A program made the position numbers and the translations under genes. Shown one piece after another: positions 20,185-30,394 of a stretch of DNA of 64,000 nucleotides (the first letter of the stretch is position 1; each line of letters starts with the position of its first letter). Under the pieces are notes generated by a model. It had not been told where the DNA came from, made no database searches, and saw only the letters and a program-made list of their open reading frames with translations. Location: assembly GCA_018806915.1 (NCBI GenBank), contig JAGKQI010000047.1, positions 1,550,001 to 1,614,000 of the forward strand, written 5' to 3'. Origin of the DNA: Phytophthora colocasiae. Its lineage: Eukaryota > Oomycota > Peronosporomycetes > Peronosporales > Peronosporaceae.

Positions 20185-21702
20185 TCAAATCGTGTGCTCT
20201 TCCCCATGTCCCAATCGTTCTTCGTCGCTCTCTTCTTCAGACGAATCCCCTTCGTATAAATCAGCGGAAGACGCTTCCGACTCGAACGAAAACTTGGGGT
20301 AACGGTTGTCCTCGGCCAGCATCTCGGTGTTGCGAGCCTCCACGTCCCGCATGGTGATCGGGTCCACAATATCATAGTCGCTTCTCTGGCTACTGGCAGT
20401 TGAACCGGCGAAAATCTGGTGTTTTCTGGTGCTTGGGGGTACAGCGGCGTTCGTAGGGAGCTGGAAGTTGTACGTGGTCGGGTGTCCGACTCCGTACTGG
20501 TTCCCAGCCTTTCGTCGAGTAGCATACGCTTCTTCTTCGTCCTCGTCGATAGCTGTAGGCATCAGTTGGCTCACAGTCAACGGTTGTTGTCCGGATCGGA
20601 TGGAATCCAGCTCCGATTGCCTCATCGACGTCGTAGTAGCAGTCACGTCCACGAAATTGCTTGGCGCCTTGGACGGGGGTGCGTTGTTCGCGTAGTGTCC
20701 ACCGGCCACAGCACCAGCCGCCATCACTTCGGGGCCCGTGCTCACGCTGTAGTCAGAGTAATACTGCGAGTTCTCGGCGTACTTGGATTGGTCTCCATAG
20801 TTGGAGAAGTCTGCAGTCGGTCTCTGGTCTCCTCCACCTGAGTGTCCGTGGTAACCAGGTTCGTACGTGCTGCTAGCCTGTGAGTCCGACAGCATCGAGA
20901 TGCCCTTGCCTTCATCCTTGTAGCTATACGTGGAGTACAAGTTTCCTCCAGAAGTTCCTGTGTTGAGTGTTCTATCCGACCACTGGCTGTTGTGTCCCGA
21001 CGAGACCGTATGCTCTTGGGTAGCTGCCATCTTCTTCTTCTTCACCACCCGACGGGCGACAAACGCGAGTACTATCACTACAAGAACCACAGCGCCACCG
21101 ATAAGCGCCAAGTTGACAATAGCTGGAGAACCACTCGTAGCTGTGCTGTTGCTCGTCAAAGCCTGCTCGGCTCCTTTGTCTGACGAAGACGTTTGAGAAG
21201 CCTGCGTAGGATCTGAGTCGCTGGGTGTTGATGGAGCTGTAGTAGCCTTAGTAGTTGTCGAGGTGTCACTGGTACCAGTTTGGTTGCTGGTTGAATCCGA
21301 CGTGCTGGACGATGTTGACGTCTCGGGAGCGGGAGTTGAAACCTCCGTTGGTGCATCCGTCGGCGCATCTGTTGGTGCCTCCGTGGGGGTTGCAGTCGTT
21401 TTTGCCGGTGTTTTCGTCGTTGGGGTCGGAGTGGTTTCACTGTTGCTGCCACTGCTTTTACTCGAGCTCTTGCTAGATGTCGACGTGGATGTCGAAGAAC
21501 TATCGCATTCCGCATAGGCACCTGAAAACGGGCATTTTCCGGAGGTGTCACGACTGTAGCACGAATAGTCTCCACCCGTAAGAGCATATACGCACGGGGG
21601 ACAGGTCTCCGAGGTGAGACTGCATTCGGTGGAGCCCTCGGACAAACATGTCGTTACACCTGAGCAGGAAGTGGCCATCGTTTCGAGAGACCTGCGTATC
21701 AT
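20185..21702 (-). CDS. Mucin-like Ser/Thr-rich single-pass membrane protein
   Basis: About 505 residues. A Cys-rich N-terminal section (eight Cys, including 'CPPC') is followed by about 110 residues of Ser/Thr/Pro with the tandem 'EAPTDAPTDAPTE', typical of heavily O-glycosylated surface stalks. A single membrane helix is at about residues 197-222 ('LALIGGAVVLVVIVLAFVA'), then a basic stop-transfer KKKK and a 280-residue cytosolic tail ending in a very acidic stretch. The ATG at 21702 gives no signal peptide; the open frame reaches only a TTG six bases earlier. A first exon with the signal peptide probably lies upstream, between 21703 and 22200, but I could not define it. The likely role is cell-surface or cell-wall contact. 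Confidence 0.75.
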   Translation of the reverse strand: MIRRSLETMATSCSGVTTCLSEGSTECSLTSETCPPCVYALTGGDYSCYSRDTSGKCPFSGAYAECDSSSTSTSTSSKSSSKSSGSNSETTPTPTTKTPAKTTATPTEAPTDAPTDAPTEVSTPAPETSTSSSTSDSTSNQTGTSDTSTTTKATTAPSTPSDSDPTQASQTSSSDKGAEQALTSNSTATSGSPAIVNLALIGGAVVLVVIVLAFVARRVVKKKKMAATQEHTVSSGHNSQWSDRTLNTGTSGGNLYSTYSYKDEGKGISMLSDSQASSTYEPGYHGHSGGGDQRPTADFSNYGDQSKYAENSQYYSDYSVSTGPEVMAAGAVAGGHYANNAPPSKAPSNFVDVTATTTSMRQSELDSIRSGQQPLTVSQLMPTAIDEDEEEAYATRRKAGNQYGVGHPTTYNFQLPTNAAVPPSTRKHQIFAGSTASSQRSDYDIVDPITMRDVEARNTEMLAEDNRYPKFSFESEASSADLYEGDSSEEESDEERLGHGEEHTI

Positions 21703-22607
21703 TTTCAAGTTCTGGTGATACAGTTTCCAAAGGAAGCTGTGCTATTTGTCCTGTATTCCTGTAGCAATCGTCGTTGGGGGAGGTCAATCCAGCTCCAGTG
21801 TGGCAATTGCCAAGCGTCCGTCGACGCTGGGAGGGAACGAGAAAGAGGAAAGTGAGCACAAACGAAGAATCTCCCGCACTCGCAATCGTCGTCTTACGTT
21901 CAACCGTAGGGTCTCGCGCCGCGAGTCGCGGAGGCACCAAATCTCGCGATGGACCAATAGCCTTGGTGTTCGTGCAGCTCTTCCCGGTCTCTGTTCGCCA
22001 AGATAAAAGCGAGATTGGGCAAACGATAGGCTTCGAACATCTCGAGCTGGTCAAATTTCTGGCTGGAACGGCCTTTTCCTCGGCGACACTTGTTACTTCG
22101 AGCCCCGCAACAAAGACCATAATCTTTTGTCCACAGGCTGTGGACCACAGCAGCGTTCTTGCTGCGAAACCAGACCAGTTTCATTCCTGAAGTGGGGCTG
22201 GTCACTGAAAAACATCCCTCGTTGAGGAATGCTACCGGTAGTTCGGAGTGTTTCTATTTTTTTTAATCATTTCTCTTTTCGTTTGGCAAGTGCACTTTGC
22301 ATTTCCATTTGCAAGTTGCCATGAAAACTACCAAGGCAAATGGAATTTGCTTGCAGCATGTAACTTTGATAAGCAAAGTGATTTTCGCGACACAGGTAGC
22401 AAACGTTTCATCTAGCGGTAGCGTAACACTGGATAAAACATAGTTGTATGTGAGCAACGAGAGAAAAAAAATTAGGTCGGTGATATTTATCCTTCCTCGG
22501 TGATTTCTATGCCATGTCGACACTACAGAAGATAAAGCTGGAGTCGAGACATGTACCGGTATGTCCAGCACCAGAATGACACCCAGGCTTCGGGCAATTT
22601 AATCGCT
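21703..22607. other. Intergenic, possible upstream exon of the mucin-like gene
   Basis: On the minus strand a frame from about 22120 to 21700 contains a hydrophobic stretch ('SFVLTFLFLVPS') that could be part of a signal peptide, but no ATG precedes it closely. The rest is AT-rich spacer between two minus-strand genes. Confidence 0.3.
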
Positions 22608-24023
22608 CTACGTCCTGGGTGACGTTGTAGCTGTTGGGCTGGTTAATGCTGCAGGAACAATAGCGTCCATGTCTAGCAGATTCGACTGGTTGTCTGTCTT
22701 GCTGATCTTCTCGGTGCCTACATAGGACGAAGCTGTACTGCTCCTGTCACTGGGGCGTGGGCTACTTGCCGACAACTGCATGAGGTTCTGAAGCTGGTCC
22801 AAATTCTCCTGCTGGAGTTTTTCACAGCGCATGACAGTCTCCGTCAAAAGCACGATAATGTCGCTGTGCATCTCCTCCTGCTCTTTGCACCACATCTCAA
22901 CGTCTTCCGACAGGGTTGATGTCGATGACTGCAACGAAGACGTCGTGGTGCGATCCAACTGGACTACAGCTTCACCACTGCTTAACCTGCCATCAGCACT
23001 GGAGGATCTAGAAATCGGCAACGGAGCATTGGTTAAGTCTGCGTATCCCGGGTGATCAATAGTTTCGTGAACAATATCACTGCTTTCGTCTTCATCAAAG
23101 AACCCGTTCGTCGTTGGATGACTGCCACCACTCACTGAGTGTCTATCCGCAACAGAAGATGGTGGGGTTGATTTCTTCTTTCCCTTGAGAGATCCGCCAC
23201 GTGGGAAGAACTGACTGGACCTGGATCCCCCCGTAGTGTTGCTATAGTTGGTAGTAGGTGATGACGCTGCTCTCGGGGACGTCTGGACGTTTTGATTCGT
23301 CGTGAATCCCAGCGAGATCGGGCGTCGCGTAGTCTTGAGTTTGTCCACAATCGCTCTGAATTTTAATTTATCCACGCGTTCATCATTGATGCTCACCAAC
23401 TGATCTCCAAGTCTGCAATTGCTGATACCGGTAGTCACTCCATCCGCATGTTGCAATACCGCGATCTGTGCACCAACCTTGTTGTCTTTCCTGGAGAAAT
23501 TCCGGAGAGAAATACCACACTCGCCACTGACCCACATGACTGTGTAATTGTCCGGTCCAATGCGTCCCATAGACAATTGCGACATCGAATACGACGGACG
23601 CGGCTGTGGTCTTCCTCGTTGAGAATACCGGTATCCCTGTTGCTGCTGCCGCATCATAATGGACGACTGGCGACTGACGAGGGTATTCGAGTAGTGTATA
23701 TCATCCAGAGCTGCATCCAATGCCGAAAGGTCTTCAAGGGTCATTTGACTGGCTCGAGGGTCCAGTTGAGAGTTGGCGTAGGGCGTGAAGATGCTGCCGC
23801 GCATTCCGCTTTGGCTCATGTCCAGGGAGGATGACGACGGGGTAGAACGGAGACCATTCCGGTTGGGTTCTAACCCTTCGGACGCTTGCAGTAGAGCGTC
23901 GTAAAGCTTGGACTTGCTCTCCATGTCTTCGCGGAGAGCCTTAAGCTGCTTCACCAGCTCCGGTAAGTTACGTGCGAGTTCCATGGCCGGCGTAGCGTCT
24001 TCTGTGCCTGTGGGGCTCTCCAT
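22608..24023 (-). CDS. PDZ-domain protein with coiled coils
   Basis: 471 residues, ATG at 24023. Residues about 14-46 form a charged helix ('ELVKQLKALREDMESKSKL'). The PDZ domain is at about 158-240, with 'GISLRNFSRK', 'GISNCRLGDQLVSINDERV' and 'KFRAIVDKLKTTRRPISLGF'; the carboxylate-binding loop reads 'ECGISL' rather than the usual GLGF. Between are Ser/Gln-rich linkers; a second helix near 375-425 ('EMWCKEQEEMHSDIIVLL') may pair. PDZ domains bind C-terminal peptides of partner proteins, so this is likely a scaffold at membranes or cytoskeleton. No transmembrane segment. Single exon. Confidence 0.8.
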   Translation of the reverse strand: MESPTGTEDATPAMELARNLPELVKQLKALREDMESKSKLYDALLQASEGLEPNRNGLRSTPSSSSLDMSQSGMRGSIFTPYANSQLDPRASQMTLEDLSALDAALDDIHYSNTLVSRQSSIMMRQQQQGYRYSQRGRPQPRPSYSMSQLSMGRIGPDNYTVMWVSGECGISLRNFSRKDNKVGAQIAVLQHADGVTTGISNCRLGDQLVSINDERVDKLKFRAIVDKLKTTRRPISLGFTTNQNVQTSPRAASSPTTNYSNTTGGSRSSQFFPRGGSLKGKKKSTPPSSVADRHSVSGGSHPTTNGFFDEDESSDIVHETIDHPGYADLTNAPLPISRSSSADGRLSSGEAVVQLDRTTTSSLQSSTSTLSEDVEMWCKEQEEMHSDIIVLLTETVMRCEKLQQENLDQLQNLMQLSASSPRPSDRSSTASSYVGTEKISKTDNQSNLLDMDAIVPAALTSPTATTSPRT

Positions 24024-24445
24024 GATGAAGGAAGATTGAGCAGTGATTGAATAGGGGGAAGCTGACGGCTAGAAATCACTTGATTTTTGTATGGTATGAT
24101 GTGGGATGGGGCGCTCTCTACTTCATCCCACAGTTTTCATTAGTAACAGAAGCCAGTCGCGTGGACAGGCTAATTTAGAGGCTAAATCGGAGCTTTTGGT
24201 GCGGTACGACGACGAGACTTACAAACATCAAGTGTATGAGATCAATGTGGAGCTGATTATTTCGGAGAGATCAGGGCGTATTTCGTAGTCCTCCCTTCAA
24301 GCCTTATGGGCTCGACAAGGTCAAGCAGGCCAATGTCGGCTGCTGCTGAAAATCCTCGCTCCCATTCCTCTTTCGTGTCACTGGACTCCAGTCTGGAGAG
24401 CTGAAAAGCATCGCTGAACGATCACAAGATGCGCCTCCAGCTCTA

Positions 24446-24834
24446 CCGTATTTGAGATCTCATAGTTCAGACCCCAGGTTTTTGAAGTTGTATTGTTGTA
24501 AAATGTACGAGAGCCGTACAGGTACCGACACGTCTCTAACACTACTGCATCATGGAACTCTATTACTCGTAGTTTGTGCTCGTACGATACTGCACCACGT
24601 TTGAATTGCTTAAGAGCTTTACCGATGCCCGTCGTCCTCGTCCTTCCTTCCTTCCGGCCGCGGCCCCATGGTGCTTTTCTCGAAGTGAGCGCCCTGTTTT
24701 TGAGAGTTTTGACCTATTTTTACGCTACGAATTATGAGATCTCAATTGCTGATGTGGACTGAACAACGTTGCTGATTGGCTATTACACGGTGCGAACTAT
24801 GAGATCTCTCTGAACTATGAGATCTCAAATACGG
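24446..24834. mobile_element. TA-flanked MITE
   Basis: 389 bp between TA dinucleotides (24444-24445 and 24835-24836). The 27-bp blocks at 24444-24470 and 24810-24836 are exact complements, including the TA; the element starts CCGTATTTGAGATCTC. The core ATGAGATCTC recurs further inside near the right end (about 24733 and 24799). No coding capacity. Confidence 0.85.
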
Positions 24835-24836
24835 TA

Positions 24837-25918
24837 CTACGTTGGTGTGTTAGTTAGTATCTGTCTTCTGTAGCAACAATTTCAGACTGGCAGCGTACAT
24901 TTACGTCGCTGGCTTTTAGGATGAAGCCAATGGTGAACCCCGTCGTAACATGATTCATGAAGACAGGAACAGCAGAGTGGTGTGTGTGAAAGTGAAGCAA
25001 CGCTGGCTACCTCTTGGCACCTAGTGCTATATGTACTTTGCGTCTCACCAAGAGCACACAGCACATTTCCAAACACGTTCGAGCATGTATTTCTTATAAT
25101 AATTGAGGGTACACTCCTCAGTAAGAGCTGTACCCTCAATTATGGGGTTCGTATTATACTACATCATGCAATTAACTAAAGCGTTGTATTCGGTAGTCGG
25201 CTATATTGATACATGTACAGCGGGGATTCCCTGTTGTCCATCTCAAATATTCATTAAGGTACTCTCACACAACTGTTGTGCCGGGTCCTGAATGGGTGAA
25301 GCACACGCTTTAAACTGTACAAGATGAATAAACGTACGAGTTGTCCGGCAGACTTGCGAAGCTCCTGTTGTGCTAAGCTTACTGTGTTCCAACTTGGTAA
25401 TGAGAAGAGAATCGAACCAAGACTGAGATTCTGGGCGTATATCGGAGATGAACAGCAGAAGTAAGCAACGTAGCATGTGCGTTCTTGACGTTCCAACCAG
25501 CTTTATGCAAAGTAAAGTAACAATATGAACCTGATGTGGCGGAACTACCAAGCGCCAAAGCCCCCAAACGGCGTAACGGCCCCACCGCCGTCAAACTGCG
25601 TTGTCGCTTCCCATGGCTCACGAGAATCTACAACGTACGCGTGATGAGAATGCCATCGTCTACATTGAATGTAGACGAAAAGAGGGGGATACTGATTCAC
25701 TGCAACACCACCTCGAAGCAAAAGTCTCGACGGGTATCTAAATCCCCATGCGGGCTGGATCCAGCAGAAACTTGCGTGTAGCGCCTGCAAGTTGCAATGC
25801 AGCTGAGTAGCCTGAGGAATACCGGACGGCAAGATTTGATTCCCAAGCGGCGGATCAAGCTTGAAGTTTACATGCCCTTTCAAGCTGCAAAAGCTGCAAC
25901 TTGAGCTCTCGATCTTGG
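24837..25918. other. Intergenic with a 15-bp hairpin
   Basis: No recognisable gene. A perfect hairpin at 25099-25143 has arms ATAATTGAGGGTACA and its complement around a 15-base loop. The region ends at the TTAA target site of the piggyBac element. Confidence 0.5.
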
Positions 25919-25953
25919 TTAACCCTTTTACTACCAGATATTACGGCTTGTCA

Positions 25954-25976
25954 TAGAGGACCGCAGCGGTCCTCTA
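25954..25976. repeat. piggyBac subterminal palindrome (left, outer)
   Basis: TAGAGGACCGC, A, then the exact complement. A shorter copy is at 26051-26067 and another at 28636-28658. Such repeated subterminal palindromes may be transposase-binding sites. Confidence 0.7.
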
Positions 25977-26050
25977 ACAGCCGGCTTGTTGAATTGTGAT
26001 AGGCTAAAAGTCTGTACTTCCTGGTGCTGACTATGCCACATAGTGGCAAT

Positions 26051-26067
26051 AGGACCGCAGCGGTCCT
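26051..26067. repeat. piggyBac subterminal palindrome (left, inner)
   Basis: AGGACCGC, A, GCGGTCCT. It lies about 75 bp inside the outer copy and upstream of the transposase ATG, so transposase bound here could also affect its own promoter. Confidence 0.7.
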
Positions 26068-26173
26068 CTACCATTTGCCGTACCGTGAAGGCCACAATAG
26101 CAAACAGCTCCTTATCGTCAGATTTCTTTCCTCACACTTGCAAACTTCCAGGACCAGCACCAGATCAACAACC

Positions 26174-28279
26174 ATGGAAATCGCCTACCTGTTGAACCAA
26201 GATGATGATGACGCCGACTGGGAGTTCGAGGCTTCGGACACGGAGGAAGAACAAGATGAAGAGGAAGATAGAATCGCAGATTTAGCGAGCGAAACCGCGC
26301 AGTCAGCTAACACGTCTCCGCTAACCCAGCGGCTAACAGGCAATGAATACGTCGACAACCTTATCAAGTCGAGCGGCCTCCACATTATCCGCAGCAGAGA
26401 GGTCACAACGGCTTACAATGAGCGCGGTGAGCTTGGTCTCTTTTCGCTTTTCTTCACCCGCGAATTCAGAACATCCTTGCAGTCTTGGACCAACGAGGTG
26501 CTGAAGGAGAAGGGGCGACAAGAGGCTACCGAGTACGAGATTGATGCCTACATCGGCTTAGAGATCGCTATGAGCTTCAATCCCGTTACGGCGATCAAAG
26601 ATCTCTGGTCAAAGAAGCTATTCATGGGACAATCGGACTTTGCAACAACTATGGCTAGAAATCGATTTGAAACTATACGAGCCAGATTCCAGGTTCATGC
26701 ACCTGGCAGCGTCCCCGTTGAGCGCCGTGAGCTGGATCCGTTGTGGCACAGCAGACGTCTGCTGTCCCAGATCCAGGAGAAGTTTGCCACTATCGCAGTC
26801 CCAGTGGGAGCGATCAGTCTAGATGAGAATACTGTGAGGACTAAAGCGCGATCCGCAGCGAAAACGTACTTGCCGTCAAAGCCCGACAAGTATGGCGTGC
26901 GCTTTTACGCGGCAGTTGGGTGGAAAAGCTTGTACGCCTACTCAATATGGGACAACGGATCAGGCAACCGAACAAGAACTTCGGCAGCTGAGCGCTATGC
27001 TGATACCTTCCCTGCTTTACGGACACCATTATTCAGAACGCTCGATCGGGTCGACATTCCAATGAAGCGCAAAGACCCAAGCGCGCTGTGGATCGCAATG
27101 TGTGGGCACCTGACTAAGCAGTATCCAGCACCGAACGGTCACCGGTTACTGGTCTGTGATAATTTCTACACTAGGCACTCTCTCGCGAAGACACTCTTGG
27201 TGTTCACCGACGGTGAAATGCGGCTTCTAGGTACGGTCCGAATTCCTCTGCAAGGAAAGTGGAATGCTGAAGCATTAGAAGCTTCCAAAGCACGCGTTGA
27301 CGCTGCCGATCGCGGAAGCTGGGAGCTCGTTGCTGCGGTAGACATTCCTCCTGGGTGGGAGAAGCAACAAGATCAGCACAGGAAAGCCCAAAAGAAGCTA
27401 CCACTACACTTGCAGACTGAGTACACACCATCCATGACTATAGCCAAGAATGCGGGCTATATTGTATTCCGGGACAAACGTGTTGTGGTCTTTTATACGA
27501 ACGATTTGGCTGGCACAATGACGCAGCGTGTACTTCATGGAAGTTCTCCTGAAGCAGTTTCACTCTGTCGGAACCTTGCACCATTGCAACGCTGGACAAC
27601 AGACAGAGTAATGCACCGCGAAACCTTCCAGGTTCCAGCCATGATTGTCGCCTACAATCTCTTTATGAACGGCGTTGACAGAGTCGACCAGCTCAGGAGT
27701 ACGAATCCAATACGTCGCAAGGAGAAGCGACTCTCCATGAGTATGTTGACCTGGGCTCTGGATCTTGCGCTTATCAATGCATTCATGCTGTTCAAAAAGA
27801 TTGCCGGGTACGAAGCCACGCGAGTCACTTTGCGCGATTTCAAGCAACGAGTAGCAGAAAAACTGACGGCAGTGCAACGCGCTCGACTGGATAAAGAACG
27901 CCGCCGCAAACTTGTCCCAAAGTCACCTATTGCAGACGTCGTGGGCGCTGATGATAGCGTCCACGCAATTACTCCGAACTCAACGAACCATTCAGGGGGA
28001 AGACTTACATGTTATCTTTGTTCGCTTCGAGGTTTCGCGAAAAAAGCCCGCTTTGGCTGTACTGGGTGTCACCGAGGCTTCCACGTTACCTGCTTCACTG
28101 CTTTCCACTACAGAGATGCACTCACGTCCAACTCACTCACGGTCCGCTCAGCGTTGGATGCTGTGTGCGATGTGGCAGCAGGGGAATCGTCGGTGCATAC
28201 TCGGCTAAAGAAGAACAAAAGCATAACATACTTGGATCAGCTAGAGCTCCCAAATGCACAGTTAGATAATAGCAAGTAA
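26174..28279 (+). CDS. piggyBac transposase
   Basis: 701 residues from the ATG at 26174, which has a good context (ACCATGG); the frame extends 50 codons further up with another ATG at 26033. The N-terminus is acidic ('DDDDADWEFEASDTEEE'), as in other piggyBac proteins. The DDE_Tnp_1_7 domain has the catalytic Asp residues in 'SLDENTV' (D217), 'VCDNFYTRHSLAKTL' (D329) and 'MNGVDRVDQLRS' (D502). The C-terminal Cys/His cluster 'CYLCSLRG...CTGCHRGFHVTC' matches the family's zinc finger, which binds the end repeats. Cut-and-paste transposition at TTAA with precise excision is known for the family. No break is seen. Confidence 0.93.
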   Translation: MEIAYLLNQDDDDADWEFEASDTEEEQDEEEDRIADLASETAQSANTSPLTQRLTGNEYVDNLIKSSGLHIIRSREVTTAYNERGELGLFSLFFTREFRTSLQSWTNEVLKEKGRQEATEYEIDAYIGLEIAMSFNPVTAIKDLWSKKLFMGQSDFATTMARNRFETIRARFQVHAPGSVPVERRELDPLWHSRRLLSQIQEKFATIAVPVGAISLDENTVRTKARSAAKTYLPSKPDKYGVRFYAAVGWKSLYAYSIWDNGSGNRTRTSAAERYADTFPALRTPLFRTLDRVDIPMKRKDPSALWIAMCGHLTKQYPAPNGHRLLVCDNFYTRHSLAKTLLVFTDGEMRLLGTVRIPLQGKWNAEALEASKARVDAADRGSWELVAAVDIPPGWEKQQDQHRKAQKKLPLHLQTEYTPSMTIAKNAGYIVFRDKRVVVFYTNDLAGTMTQRVLHGSSPEAVSLCRNLAPLQRWTTDRVMHRETFQVPAMIVAYNLFMNGVDRVDQLRSTNPIRRKEKRLSMSMLTWALDLALINAFMLFKKIAGYEATRVTLRDFKQRVAEKLTAVQRARLDKERRRKLVPKSPIADVVGADDSVHAITPNSTNHSGGRLTCYLCSLRGFAKKARFGCTGCHRGFHVTCFTAFHYRDALTSNSLTVRSALDAVCDVAAGESSVHTRLKKNKSITYLDQLELPNAQLDNSK

Positions 28280-28635
28280 TACCTTACTACATTGTTGAGA
28301 CGATCAATTTCCTTTGCCACGCACAGTGGAAAATCTGCTCGTGCTGTTTTGCTGAGACGGCCATGCTTCCTATAGTAGTAGAGTTGCCATAGTGCTCTGA
28401 TAGTGTGGCGGGAGGTGGGTCTCCCCCCTCTCCTCGTCAGCATCCGGATTCTGCAGGCAAGGATGTCCTTGCCGTATTGCTTCCACTCGCAGGGCGAGTC
28501 GCCGCATGTTTGTGAGGCAATCATCGTCTGAGCTTGAAAATTCAAATACGGAAGTACCGTAAGCGACAGGAGAGACGGCTAGGTCGCATGCTCATTGGTG
28601 GAATTTTAGCTATTCAGCCATTCTATTGGTGGAGT

Positions 28636-28658
28636 TGTAGGACCGCAGCGGTCCTACA
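28636..28658. repeat. piggyBac subterminal palindrome (right)
   Basis: TGTAGGACCGC, A, then the exact complement, about 190 bp from the right end. It matches the two left-end palindromes in its central 17 bases. Confidence 0.7.
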
Positions 28659-28852
28659 AAAAAGCTCTGGTAGTACAGTCTTCTGCCTCAATAAAGAAGC
28701 CTGAAAAACCGATAACCTTCCGAGCTGCATATCACCATTTTATGAACTGACAATAATTTTAAATCGAACTGTCTTGTCTATTTCTTATAACCTTGCCATT
28801 TGCATGCAGACTCCAACTTCTTTATTGAGGCAGAAACCTGTAAAAGGGTTAA

Positions 28853-29824
28853 ACAAACACGCAGCCCGCCTGTTGTAGTTGCAGTTGCGGGATCTGCAGA
28901 GACGTTCACCACGAAATTCAGGCGTGTTCAGTGGCGCCTTCAACTGGGCGATCCACGCGCAAACAACAGCAGACGTACAACTTGTTCAACAAGGCGCGCT
29001 TTTCCGGTCCTTCGCCACTCTGCGGAAGGAGTCGGCGCGTCAAACAATCAAAGCGTAGTGTAGCGGTAGTCGACGCGTTGAAGCAATCTGTAGAGCGTGA
29101 CATGGACTGCTGATTTGATCGATGACAATGCAAAAGGCACTGTGCCAGCCATTGCCGTTCAGCAGCACGTTGCTGCTAGAATTGCTCGCAGTGGCTCTTG
29201 CAGCAGTACGCATGACACGTTCCTGTGCAAGCCGGACGCAATTGGCTACAGTGTAATAAACATATGCTTGAAGTCATATCAATACTAAGACCAAGTCACA
29301 CAATTTGAAGTCCTGGCATACTGAGACCAAGGTAATCGTTTGCGGCCCTTCGTAAAACTGCCGATATTCAAGTTGCCGCTTCTTCCGATAGAAATCTGCC
29401 GAGATATCTCCTCAGATCTTAGTCCACCCCTCGATCACCGATACATTTGCCTTTATCCAACATCTTCCAACATTTCTACCTTTGCGCACCTACCACGCTG
29501 GAACAAGCTTACTCATCGCTTGCTAGCTGATCAAGCTGCACAATGTGCAAACAGGCTTGACTGGCCAGCGACAGCGTTGGAATTCTCATTCGTCCCCCCA
29601 TTTGGAGTGCAAAATCCGGGTTGATCTCCGACTCTCACTAATTATACAATATAACAGGCAATTTAAACATTCCTTCTATAACATTTAGAGAAAATTAAAA
29701 AATAATTATTAAAATAAAAAGGTCCTTCGAATCTCGTGAATCGCACCGGAAACGCTGCGCGCTTAAATGCGATAACGCACGGCTTTGCACTTTGCTCTTA
29801 GCGGCCGTTTCGCCAACGATAGAC
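28853..29824. other. Intergenic spacer, no gene seen
   Basis: Between the piggyBac element and the acidic-protein gene. Very AT-rich around 29640-29720. Small frames have no recognisable domain. Confidence 0.5.
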
Positions 29825-30394
29825 ATGCCCACCAAGCATTCATTTCCCGAATCTCTCGCTCCCCCGCACGCCAAACCAAGAATCTCCATCGCCCCTCGAA
29901 TGTGCGACGTGCTCCAACTCCAACCTGCAGGTGCCTTCCTCCGCCAGGCCTACAACCTCCAGCCCTCTGTACGCCCCCACTCCAACCCTATTGCGGTCGT
30001 GGGCAGCTGCAATGACATTGATGAAGCGCTGCGACTCCGTCCAGCAGATGACGAGGACGCGGCCGACAGCCGGATGGACATGCCCAGCCAGCAGGACGAG
30101 CCTGAGGATTTCCTCTCGGCCATTCGACGAGGAATCGACGAGCTCGCGTCCGAAGACTCGGATGAGGACGACAGTGACGACGAGAGTGATGATGAGGGCT
30201 ACTACTACCAGGCCAGTAAGGAGAACACGTATTACAGCCCAGACCAGAAACTGCCAGGGGGTTTCCTGCACGAGGATTGCCCTGATCTGTCGGATACGTC
30301 TACTGCGTCGTCGTGCCAACTCGCTCCTTGGACGCACAACGAGTCCGAGGACGAGAAGGACACGGACGACCTCATCTTCCAGCTCGAGATGTGA
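29825..30394 (+). CDS. Hypothetical acidic protein
   Basis: 189 residues, ATG at 29825. The N-terminal third carries short basic/Pro segments and 'CDVLQLQPAGAFLRQAYNLQP'. From about residue 70 it becomes very acidic ('SEDSDEDDSDDESDDEG'), and it ends 'ESEDEKDTDDLIFQLEM'. No membrane segment or known domain. Codon use and a clean frame support a real gene. It might bind basic partners such as histones or ribosomal proteins, but that is only inference from charge. Confidence 0.6.
   Translation: MPTKHSFPESLAPPHAKPRISIAPRMCDVLQLQPAGAFLRQAYNLQPSVRPHSNPIAVVGSCNDIDEALRLRPADDEDAADSRMDMPSQQDEPEDFLSAIRRGIDELASEDSDEDDSDDESDDEGYYYQASKENTYYSPDQKLPGGFLHEDCPDLSDTSTASSCQLAPWTHNESEDEKDTDDLIFQLEM

Larger units (their letters stand above)
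25923..28848 (+). mobile_element. Complete piggyBac element
   Basis: 2926 bp flanked by the TTAA duplication (25919-25922 and 28849-28852). The ends are CCCTTTTAC and its complement GTAAAAGGG. A further inverted pair, ACTACCAGA and its complement, lies directly inside on the left (25931) and about 175 bp inside on the right (28667). Palindromes built on AGGACCGCAGCGGTCCT lie near both ends. The transposase frame is intact with all three catalytic Asp, so the copy may be active. Confidence 0.92.

Noticed and set aside
20419..21517. Plus-strand frames across the mucin-like gene
   Set aside because: They are shadows of the Ser/Thr-rich repeats on the minus strand.
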